Positions 57,803-64,000 of a DNA stretch of 64,000 nt are shown here, in pieces; positions within the stretch are counted from its first letter, which is position 1, and each line of letters starts with the position of its first letter. The notes under the pieces were generated by a model. The model was given only the letters and a program-made list of their open reading frames with translations. It had not been told where the DNA came from and made no database searches. This DNA comes from Ruminococcus sp. (lineage in GTDB: Bacteria; Bacillota; Clostridia; Oscillospirales; Ruminococcaceae). The position numbers and the translations under genes were made by a program. The stretch covers positions 36,648-100,647 of the forward strand of contig JAFUQX010000044.1 of assembly GCA_017472145.1 (NCBI GenBank), in the 5' to 3' direction.

Positions 57803-58870
57803 ATGAGAAAACGAACTTTCATTGCATTGCTCCTGCCATTGGGACTACTTGGCGGTTGTTCAGAGATCAATTTCGCCGATGAACCGATAAGCAGCACTGC
57901 GGTTTCAACTGACAGCAGCGAAAATTCAGCTACAAAAGATATATTTGCAATGGATACATACATGCGCCTGACGGCTTACGGTTCAGCAGCGGAAGATGCT
58001 GTGGAAGCGGCGGCTTCTTATATTGAAAATATGGATGCACTGATGTCAACCGGTCTGGAAACCAGCGAGATTGCTCAGCTCAACGCCACCGGAACCATGA
58101 TGTTATCTGCGGATTCTGCTGCTGTTATGCAGCGTGCTATTGAGATCTGCCATGATACAGACGGTGCTTTCAATCCGCTTATGTACCCTGTTATGGAGGC
58201 GTGGGGATTTCCCTCAAAGGAGTATCGTGTGCCGATGCAGGATGAGCTGGAAGAGCTGCTTACACTAACTGATATTTCGCAGGTGCAGTTTCATGAAGCT
58301 GACGGACAGGTATCCTTCGGCATTGACGGAATGAAAGCAGATCTGGGCGGAATTGCAAAAGGCTATACCTCCTCTCAGATCAAAGAGATTTTCAATTCCT
58401 TCGGAGTGACAAGCGGATTGGTTACCCTGGGCGGCAATGTACAGGCAGTAGGCAGCAAAACGGATGGAAGTCCATGGCGTGTAGCTGTTCAGAATCCCGA
58501 AAGCGAGGGAGAATATCTGGGTGTTCTGGAGGTCAGTGACAAAGCTGTTATCACATCGGGCGGATATGAGCGGTATTTTGAAGAGGACGGAAAGAAATAT
58601 CATCATATTATGGATCCTGATTCAGGCTATCCTGCGGAGAACGGTCTGACTTCTGTAACGATCGTCAGCGAGGACGGAACATTGGCAGATGCACTTTCTA
58701 CCGCGCTGTTTGTCATGGGACTTGAGAACGCATCTGATTACTGGCAGGAACACAGTCAGCAGTTTGATGCGGTTTTCCTGACCGAAACCGGAACGATTCT
58801 GGTAACAGAAGGCATTGAGGATATTTTCTCCTCAGGATATGCATGGACTGTAATTGAAAAGGAGAGCTGA
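57803..58870 (+). CDS. apbE: FAD:protein FMN transferase, lipoprotein
   Basis: A 355-residue ApbE-type flavinyltransferase anchored as a lipoprotein (lipobox LLGGC at about 15-19). It moves FMN from FAD onto Thr of target proteins outside the membrane. Landmarks are FAMDTYMRLTAYG, DGAFNPLMYPVMEAWGF, DLGGIAKGYTSSQI, the GLVTLGGNVQAVG loop and the metal-binding YHHIMDPDSGYPA with SEDGTLADALSTALFVMG. All key parts are intact. The ribosome site is weak. Its likely substrates are the FMN-binding proteins encoded immediately downstream, which contain five modification motifs in total. Confidence 0.93.
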   Translation: MRKRTFIALLLPLGLLGGCSEINFADEPISSTAVSTDSSENSATKDIFAMDTYMRLTAYGSAAEDAVEAAASYIENMDALMSTGLETSEIAQLNATGTMMLSADSAAVMQRAIEICHDTDGAFNPLMYPVMEAWGFPSKEYRVPMQDELEELLTLTDISQVQFHEADGQVSFGIDGMKADLGGIAKGYTSSQIKEIFNSFGVTSGLVTLGGNVQAVGSKTDGSPWRVAVQNPESEGEYLGVLEVSDKAVITSGGYERYFEEDGKKYHHIMDPDSGYPAENGLTSVTIVSEDGTLADALSTALFVMGLENASDYWQEHSQQFDAVFLTETGTILVTEGIEDIFSSGYAWTVIEKES

Positions 58871-58874
58871 GACG

Positions 58875-60557
58875 ATGAAGGATTGGGGTAAATTCAAAAA
58901 ATGTCTGCCGGTTTTCGGATTGATTCCGGCAGCAGTTCTGGCAATGTGTACGGCGGTTTCACTGAGCGGCTATACAGCTCCGGTTCTGACAATAGAACTG
59001 ACTCCTGCGGCGACAACAGTGACATCAGAAATTACTGCTGCCAGTGATAATAAGAAAGAAACCACAAAAACGCAAACAACCGCCACAGCTTCTGCGCTAA
59101 CAGTTGAGAAGATCGCTGATGCGGATTCCTATAAGAACGGTACATATACCGGAACGGGAACCGGTTTCGCAGGCCCGATTCAGGTTCAGGTCGTTATCAA
59201 ACAAGGGAAAATCGCTGATATTTCCATTGTCAGCACAACGGACGACAAGCCTTTTATTGATTCTGCCGCTTCACTGCTGGACACAATTATTTCCAGACAG
59301 ACTTCAAATGTAGATACGATATCCGGCGCAACCTATAGCTCTGTCGGATTGATTGAAGCTGTGCGTGATGCTTTGCAGCAGGCTGGCGGCGATGAATCCT
59401 CCTATTCCGCACTGCCTGTCCTTTCTGCGTCCGGCAGCAGCAATACACAAGCACCATCCGTTCAAAAGGTGACAGAGCCGTCAGCATACCGTGACGGTAC
59501 CTACATTGGAACCGGTACTGGGTTTGCAGGCCCTATTACAGTCGAGGTAGCTGTTGCAGGCGGAAAAATCTCCGGCATAACAATGATCAGTCATTCGGAT
59601 GACAGTCCATATATAGATTCTGCATCTGCACTGCTGAATACAATCATCGCCAGACAGACTACCAATGTAGATACGGTATCCGGCGCGACCTTTAGTTCTG
59701 CTGGACTAATCGAAGCGGTACGAAATGCTCTTAGCGATGCATCCGCCGCAGCTGCGACCACGGTTGTGACTGAACAGAATCAGGAGCCGAACGGAACGGT
59801 CACAGGTACTTTTCCCTGCCCTGACGGCGTATATCTGGGAACCGGAGAGGGATACCGCAGTGAGATCACCGTTGCTGTCTCCCTGAAAGGCGGTACAATT
59901 GATACGATCCTGGTTCTGGACGAAGACGAGGATGAACCCTTTTTCCAGAAGGCAGAGGTGATTGTTGACGCTGTGCTGAAAAAGCAGACCACGGATGTGG
60001 ATACAGTATCCGGCGCAACCTTCAGTTCAGAAGGAATTCTGGAAGCCATCAGCAATGCATTGAACGCTGCTTCCAGCGGAATCACAACAACGACGACAAC
60101 TGCAACCTCACAGGCAACCGAAACAACAACCTCCGGCCGTACCGAAACCGTAACAACTGCACCTGCTGGGGAAACAACCGCTGCTCCAGAAACAACTGTA
60201 TCAACCAGCACTACACAGACAATCTATGCAGATGGAGAATATGCGGTCAATGTAACCTGTTATCCGGACGATGCTGAGGATTTTGCACCCTATACGCTTT
60301 CTGTTATTGTCCGAATTGAAAATGATTCCATCGTTGAGATCAGGAATATTGAAGGAAGCGGCTCGGATTATGATCCGGAAAATGACTGGTATATCAGCCG
60401 TGCGATCAACGGAACAAGCAAATATCCGGGAACAATAGAACAGATTCTGGAAAAGCAGACAACCCAGGGAATCGATGCAGTTTCCGGAGCCACCTGTACA
60501 TCGGATGCAATCATTGAAGCCGCAGCAAAAGCGCTCAGTGCTGCGCTTAAATCATAA
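58875..60557 (+). CDS. Secreted protein with four FMN-binding domains
   Basis: A 560-residue protein with an N-terminal signal or anchor (about 9-32) and four FMN_bind domains. Each ends in a flavin attachment motif: DTISGATYSS (about 150), DTVSGATFSS (about 270), DTVSGATFSS (about 375) and DAVSGATCTS (about 540). The Thr of SGAT is the predicted site of covalent FMN. Domains one to three are close repeats (GTYTGTGTGFAGPI, GTYIGTGTGFAGPI, GVYLGTGEGYRSEI); the fourth is divergent and follows a Thr-rich linker (about 395-450). I start at the ATG at 58875, nine bases after GGAGAG. It could pass electrons along a chain of flavins outside the membrane. Confidence 0.9.
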   Translation: MKDWGKFKKCLPVFGLIPAAVLAMCTAVSLSGYTAPVLTIELTPAATTVTSEITAASDNKKETTKTQTTATASALTVEKIADADSYKNGTYTGTGTGFAGPIQVQVVIKQGKIADISIVSTTDDKPFIDSAASLLDTIISRQTSNVDTISGATYSSVGLIEAVRDALQQAGGDESSYSALPVLSASGSSNTQAPSVQKVTEPSAYRDGTYIGTGTGFAGPITVEVAVAGGKISGITMISHSDDSPYIDSASALLNTIIARQTTNVDTVSGATFSSAGLIEAVRNALSDASAAAATTVVTEQNQEPNGTVTGTFPCPDGVYLGTGEGYRSEITVAVSLKGGTIDTILVLDEDEDEPFFQKAEVIVDAVLKKQTTDVDTVSGATFSSEGILEAISNALNAASSGITTTTTTATSQATETTTSGRTETVTTAPAGETTAAPETTVSTSTTQTIYADGEYAVNVTCYPDDAEDFAPYTLSVIVRIENDSIVEIRNIEGSGSDYDPENDWYISRAINGTSKYPGTIEQILEKQTTQGIDAVSGATCTSDAIIEAAAKALSAALKS

Positions 60558-60574
60558 ACTACAGAAAGGAAAAA

Positions 60575-61033
60575 ATGCATATGGGCACCTTTGGAATAAA
60601 ACTGCTTAATCTTCTTATGGCTGTTGCAGTCATTCTGGGATACAACGTCACGCTCCGGAACAGAGAGCAGACAGAAACCATTGCGGAGCTGGAATTTGAA
60701 CTGGAAAATCAGAAGTTTCTGACCAGCCAGAATCAGGAACAGGGAGAGACGGAATCAAAATATCAGGACGGCGTCTATGAAGGTCAGGCAGAAGGCTTTG
60801 GCGGAATGATTGCCGTTCAGGCTGTCATTGAAAACAACATGATTGCAGAACTGAATATTGTTTCAGCAGAACACGAGGATGAAGCATATCTGAAGGCCGC
60901 AGCAGCTGTTATTGACAGTATGCTGGAGGCACAGTCGGCAGAGGCAGATATAGTCAGCGGAGCCACATTCAGCTCGAATGGAATCATTCATGCAGCTGAA
61001 GAAGCGCTCAGAAAGGCAGAAGAAGCAAAATGA
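60575..61033 (+). CDS. Membrane-anchored single-domain FMN-binding protein
   Basis: A 152-residue protein with one N-terminal membrane anchor (about 7-24), a short coiled segment (about 27-50) and one FMN_bind domain ending DIVSGATFSSNGIIHAAEEAL, whose SGAT Thr is the predicted flavin site. It lies between the four-domain protein and the polyferredoxin and overlaps the latter by four bases. A likely role is to bridge the membrane polyferredoxin and the multi-flavin protein. Confidence 0.9.
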   Translation: MHMGTFGIKLLNLLMAVAVILGYNVTLRNREQTETIAELEFELENQKFLTSQNQEQGETESKYQDGVYEGQAEGFGGMIAVQAVIENNMIAELNIVSAEHEDEAYLKAAAAVIDSMLEAQSAEADIVSGATFSSNGIIHAAEEALRKAEEAK

Positions 61034-61884
61034 AAAAAATCACATTCAACCCCAAAAAGACACATACATATGTGCGTGCTGCGATTCAGCTTCTGTTTTT
61101 CCTTTTTCTGCCGTCGGCTTTTACTACTGCATTTTCCGGAATCAAGTACATCTTTACGCAGATCGGCAGCAAAAATCCTATTGCATGGACAACCTTTCTT
61201 ACAGTTCTGCTTGCATTGTGCGCATATACAATTCTGTTCGGCAGATTTTTCTGCGGCTATGCATGTGCATTCGGCAGTTTAGGCGATGCGGTTCATGGAC
61301 TGTATATCTGGATCTGTAAAAAATGTAAAAAGAAACCGGTTCAGATGAAAAAGGGCTGGAAGAAACCGCTCTCCTTTCTGAAATACGGAATTCTTCTTGT
61401 AATTGCTCTGCTCTGCTTCACAGGCGTATACGGCAGTATGACCGGCTGGAGTCCATGGGATGTTTTTTCTATGATACAGGCAGGCAATTTCAAGCTGGGC
61501 GGATATATCCTTGGCTGTGTTTTACTGCTTCTTATTCTTGCAGGCATGGCATTTTGTGAACGCTTTTTCTGCCGATTTTTATGTCCCATGGGCGCGGTAT
61601 TCAATCTGCTGCCGATTTTCCCGTTATTTTCTATACGCAGAAATAAAGAAAGCTGTATAAAAGGCTGTTCCGCGTGCCAGCGCTGCTGTCCGTCAGACAT
61701 CGAACTGCCGGAGAATGGAAGCTGGATGGTTAAGAACGATTGCTTTCAGTGTCAGAAATGTATTCAGATCTGTCCGAAGAAAAATGCCAAAAGCGGCAGA
61801 CTCTTTTTCAGAGGAAACGAGATCTGGTTTACAGTGCTGCGTGCAGCTGTTCTTGCCATTGTACTCATTCTTGCTGGAATTTAA
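61030..61884 (+). CDS. NapH/NosR-like membrane polyferredoxin
   Basis: A 284-residue membrane protein with about five segments. The paired motifs RFFCGYACAFGSLGD and RFFCRFLCPMGAVFN are typical of the NapH/CcoG/NosR-C family. Two 4Fe-4S motifs follow on the cytoplasmic side (CSACQRCCPSD with an upstream CIKGC, and CFQCQKCIQICPKK). A final membrane segment ends the protein. It should carry electrons from cytoplasmic ferredoxin or quinol to the external FMN proteins encoded upstream. The gene is last in the operon. Confidence 0.9.
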   Translation: MKKITFNPKKTHTYVRAAIQLLFFLFLPSAFTTAFSGIKYIFTQIGSKNPIAWTTFLTVLLALCAYTILFGRFFCGYACAFGSLGDAVHGLYIWICKKCKKKPVQMKKGWKKPLSFLKYGILLVIALLCFTGVYGSMTGWSPWDVFSMIQAGNFKLGGYILGCVLLLLILAGMAFCERFFCRFLCPMGAVFNLLPIFPLFSIRRNKESCIKGCSACQRCCPSDIELPENGSWMVKNDCFQCQKCIQICPKKNAKSGRLFFRGNEIWFTVLRAAVLAIVLILAGI

Positions 61885-61945
61885 AACAGATTTGCCTTTC
61901 TATTGACATTTCCTGATAAACGCATTATCATAATAAAAGAACCTC

Positions 61946-61976
61946 TTGACTCTCCCCTTAACTGTAATGATAGAAT
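61946..61976 (+). promoter_or_regulatory. MerR-type promoter with 19-base spacer
   Basis: TTGACT at 61946-61951 and TAGAAT at 61971-61976 are 19 bases apart. The CTCCCCTTAACTG sequence after the -35 box is typical of MerR-regulated promoters. It precedes the frameshifted merR-like gene and probably once served autoregulation. Confidence 0.75.
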
Positions 61977-62018
61977 AAAACTGCAAAGGACTTTGCAATA
62001 CAGAAATGGAGTGATAGA

Positions 62019-62688
62019 ATGTACAAAATCGGTGAACTTTCGAAGCTTTGCAGAATTCCTGTGAAAACACTGCGCTACTATGACAGCATGGGGCTTCTGC
62101 CGCCCGATCAAATCGACAAATTCACGGGATATCGCTACTACAGTGCCGCCAAGCTGTCCGACTGCTATCGGATTCTGGCACTCAAGGAGCCGGGTTTTAT
62201 CCTTGAGGAGATCAAGGCGCATTTTTCTCTGCCAAAGGACAGATTGTCCGCACTTATTACTGCAAAGGAACAGGAGCTTTGTAGGCTGAAAACACAGACC
62301 GAACAGCACATTCATGTCCTCCGGGAATTACAGTCAGCCTTAAAGGAGGATGCGTCTATGTTTGATATTGTTGTGAGAAAATCAGATGAAATTCGTCTGA
62401 CATTTTCGCAGGATCATTTCTAACAGAGCGGATTGCGCAGATATTCTGGAAGAAATCCGCAGTAAGCTGCCGCATGAAATCATTGGCGACAGAACAGTGA
62501 TTATTGACTATGAAATCAAATTTCAAAGTAATAGCTTTGATACAGGCTTCGGTGTTGAGATTACCGGCAGACTGCCGAAAGCCTGCGGACTTTCGGAGAA
62601 AATCATTTGTTTCGCAGAGGAAACTGCCAGCCTGATCTGTACAGAGGCGGACTATGAGAAAGCAGCACTTGCACTGCATTGGTATTGA
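62019..62688 (+). pseudogene. MerR-family regulator, frameshifted and truncated
   Basis: The first 134 codons encode an intact MerR DNA-binding part (YKIGELSKLCRIPVKTLRYYDSMGLLPP, shown as IGELSKLCRIPVKTLRYYD and MGLLPP) and the dimer helix. The frame stops at 62421-62423. Shifted by one base, it continues from about 62415 as SNRADCADILEEIRSKLPHE through YEIKFQSNSFDTGFGVEI to 62688, the first half of a GyrI-like effector-binding domain. The end of that domain is missing and the sequence runs into a Dam fragment. This is one frameshift plus a 3' truncation, so the gene is unlikely to make a full regulator, although the DNA-binding part could still be made. Confidence 0.78.
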
Positions 62689-62929
62689 GACAATATCTCA
62701 GCTTCTCTTTCAACAGGTAAGGCTGTTCTCTCACACAGCGGTACAGGTTGATGAGGTTACTGTTGCGGTCGTTCCAGACCTCCATGTCTAAACCCATAGG
62801 TTTGCGGAACAAAACCCATCCAGCACCGCCAAATACCTCGATGTAACGCTCATAGTACAGGGGAAAGCGGTCGATGATGGCGTCACGCAGTGCCTTCTTG
62901 CCGCCTACCCAGCTCATGAAACTATCCAT
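62603..62929 (-). pseudogene. DNA adenine methylase, 5' fragment
   Basis: From the ATG at 62929 the frame gives MSWVGGKKALRDAIIDRFP (from residue 5), YIEVFGGAGWVLF and EVWNDRNSNLINLYR, the N-terminal SAM-binding part of a phage-type D12 class N6-adenine methylase. Similarity ends near 62690, where the frame crosses into the merR-like remnant on the other strand; the DPPY catalytic motif is absent. It is a truncated gene with a good ribosome site. Confidence 0.75.
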
Positions 62930-63041
62930 TCAAGTCCTCCTTTCTTGTCATTTCATCGCCACGTTTTGCGGCGAACATCAGTGATGCGGTCATAAGTCCC
63001 ACCGTCCCTCCCAAGAGTGTGCCTATTACGAATACAGCCAT
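62922..63041 (-). CDS. Small DUF3789-like membrane peptide
   Basis: A 39-residue peptide, MAVFVIGTLLGGTVGLMTAS followed by LMFAAKRGDEMTRKEDLNG, with one membrane helix and a charged tail. It resembles the DUF3789 peptides seen in Firmicute prophages and integrative elements. AAAGGAGG precedes the start, and the stop overlaps the start of the Dam fragment, a gene pair usual in such elements. No function is known. Confidence 0.65.
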   Translation of the reverse strand: MAVFVIGTLLGGTVGLMTASLMFAAKRGDEMTRKEDLNG

Positions 63042-63143
63042 TTTACATACCTCCTTTCTGTTTCTGGGCATAAAAAAAGCCGTTCGGGTGTGGCTGAACG
63101 GCTGGATGTGATATTCAATTTTAAGGTATAAGAAAACTGAAAT

Positions 63144-63542
63144 TCAATCATGCAAGATATAGCGTGTAGGAGTACCGGCGCATTGTTCGCTTTCCACAAT
63201 AGCCATAGTATCAGAAACAATAATTGCAGCCATACCATTTCCCAAAACAAGGTCTAATGCTTCACTCAACTTACAGGATATTCCGTCCATGTTTTTATTA
63301 AATGCGATAATATGCCATTGTTCTGATACTTTATATTGCTCTATGATTTTGATAATTTCATCATAATGCAAATGATTTTCAAATACTATTATTTTCTCTT
63401 TCAATAACATTTCGTCAGCATAATGACAAAAACGTCCAATTCCGATAACCCGTTTCTTACCGCACAACTCAAACAATAACCTATCACGCTTATCTTTGAC
63501 AATGAATTTTTCCACAAAATTTCTTTCAATCTTACTTCTCAT
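63144..63542 (-). CDS. Protein of unknown function
   Basis: A 132-residue soluble protein that I do not recognise. The first third is basic and contains RLLFELCGKKRVIGIGRFCH; the rest alternates strands and helices (KIIVFENHLHYDEIIKIIEQ, DLVLGNGMAAIIVSDTMAIV), suggesting a small alpha/beta fold. It has no signal peptide or membrane segment. It sits in decayed accessory DNA beside phage-type remnants and is more AT-rich than the housekeeping genes, consistent with transfer. Confidence 0.5.
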   Translation of the reverse strand: MRSKIERNFVEKFIVKDKRDRLLFELCGKKRVIGIGRFCHYADEMLLKEKIIVFENHLHYDEIIKIIEQYKVSEQWHIIAFNKNMDGISCKLSEALDLVLGNGMAAIIVSDTMAIVESEQCAGTPTRYILHD

Positions 63543-63714
63543 ATTTATTCTCCAAAAAAACTAATTTGATGGTTAGTTCATTATACCACACCTATTCCCG
63601 CTTTTCAATATATAAATCAGCAGATTACACCCCATAGTCATCACCTTCTCTCCGGAAAACAAAATAGATGACATACTTTTTGAGGTTAAATCATCCCGTC
63701 TGAAGAACAATCTC
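63543..63714. other. Short gap without a recognisable gene
   Basis: AT-rich sequence between the unknown protein and the second AAA/PD-(D/E)XK gene. I see no convincing terminator or gene in it. Confidence 0.4.
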
Positions 63715-64000
63715 TTATTTTATAACCCTCTCGATCACACAAGTATGCTTCTTGGTATCATCCTTTGCATCCTTATCATAATTAAGTCCCACCAGCAGAA
63801 TCTCACCGGAATAGTCTTTAAGAGATTCCGTATACTTCTTCTGCCTGATCTGATCAATGGCAGCTTCGGCGGACTTGTTCCATTTGAGTTCTACGATGAA
63901 CGCAGGGGCCTGACATTCCTTTCTCGGAATGAACACCAGATCCGCAAAGTCTTTTCCTCCTGCCAGTTCACGATACATGACGTAGCTTTTCTTTGCGGAA
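63715..64000 (-). CDS. AAA/PD-(D/E)XK protein, C-terminal 94 residues (second copy)
   Basis: The frame enters from the right edge of the window and ends at 63715. Its residues are nearly identical to the C-terminus of the protein at 47792-49363: KDFADLVFIPRK against KGFADLVFIPRK, AFIVELKWNKSAEAAIDQI identical, and LVGLNYDKDAKDDTKKHTCV against LVGLSYDKDAEKRHTCV, where a four-residue insertion is visible. The nuclease-core ExK is intact. The N-terminal ATPase part is outside the window. Confidence 0.85.
   Translation of the reverse strand, partial: SAKKSYVMYRELAGGKDFADLVFIPRKECQAPAFIVELKWNKSAEAAIDQIRQKKYTESLKDYSGEILLVGLNYDKDAKDDTKKHTCVIERVIK

Overview
The window reads as chromosomal DNA of an anaerobic, fibre-degrading gut Firmicute close to Ruminococcus. 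The evidence is six dockerin-bearing secreted proteins plus one dockerin remnant, long poly-threonine linkers, a type III glutamine synthetase, an Amt-PII fusion, DapL-type lysine synthesis, and a dispersed small repeat like those common in Ruminococcaceae. I saw no rRNA, tRNA or CRISPR array. All family assignments come from reading motifs by eye; no search was run.

Layout. (1) 1-6.3 kb: two divergent ECF sigma/anti-sigma modules. The leftward one leads into a repeat-bearing lipoprotein and a radical SAM enzyme cut by the window edge. The rightward one leads into a secreted dockerin protein whose main domain is a paralogue of the anti-sigma protein's own outer domain. (2) 6.3-17.2 kb: an acyl-CoA synthetase, a nitroreductase, a 2157-residue Cys-rich GLUG-type dockerin protein, and a two-gene ThrE-type exporter. 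(3) 17.2-39.5 kb: a nitrogen hub. Leftward runs glnN, amt-PII, asnB, pyrG, purF, carA, carB, dapF, dapL. Rightward runs a four-part split glutamate synthase with an extra ferredoxin, then glnA and an ANTAR-domain RNA-binding regulator. Both arms start from strong divergent promoters and carry leader RNAs in which a small hexaloop hairpin excludes an intrinsic terminator. This is the arrangement expected if the ANTAR protein controls both arms by antitermination.

(4) 39.5-46.2 kb: three pectin/polysaccharide-type dockerin proteins (beta-helix, CE4 deacetylase, PL1 pectate lyase with ricin-type modules) and a dockerin pseudogene fragment. (5) 46.2-54.7 kb: a protein of unknown function, an AAA/PD-(D/E)XK protein, a MacB-like ABC transporter, and an agrB-agrD quorum-peptide pair whose apparent receptor gene is a fragment cut by a small inverted-repeat element. 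(6) 54.7-61.9 kb: a divergent extracytoplasmic flavin redox locus. Leftward are a NusG-II protein, a Gx-type transporter and a Tp47-like dockerin protein. Rightward are ApbE, a protein with four FMN-binding domains, a single-domain FMN protein and a NapH-like polyferredoxin. Repeated GTTAG-N6-CTAAC dyads lie between the arms. (7) 61.9-64 kb: decayed accessory DNA with a frameshifted MerR regulator, a Dam fragment, a DUF3789-like peptide, an unknown protein and a second copy of the AAA/PD-(D/E)XK gene.

The most interesting candidates are the ANTAR-controlled divergent nitrogen hub, the anti-sigma sensor that mirrors a cellulosomal protein, the Thr-rich lipoprotein with a radical SAM partner under ECF control, and the Tp47-like dockerin protein placed inside a flavin electron-transfer locus.
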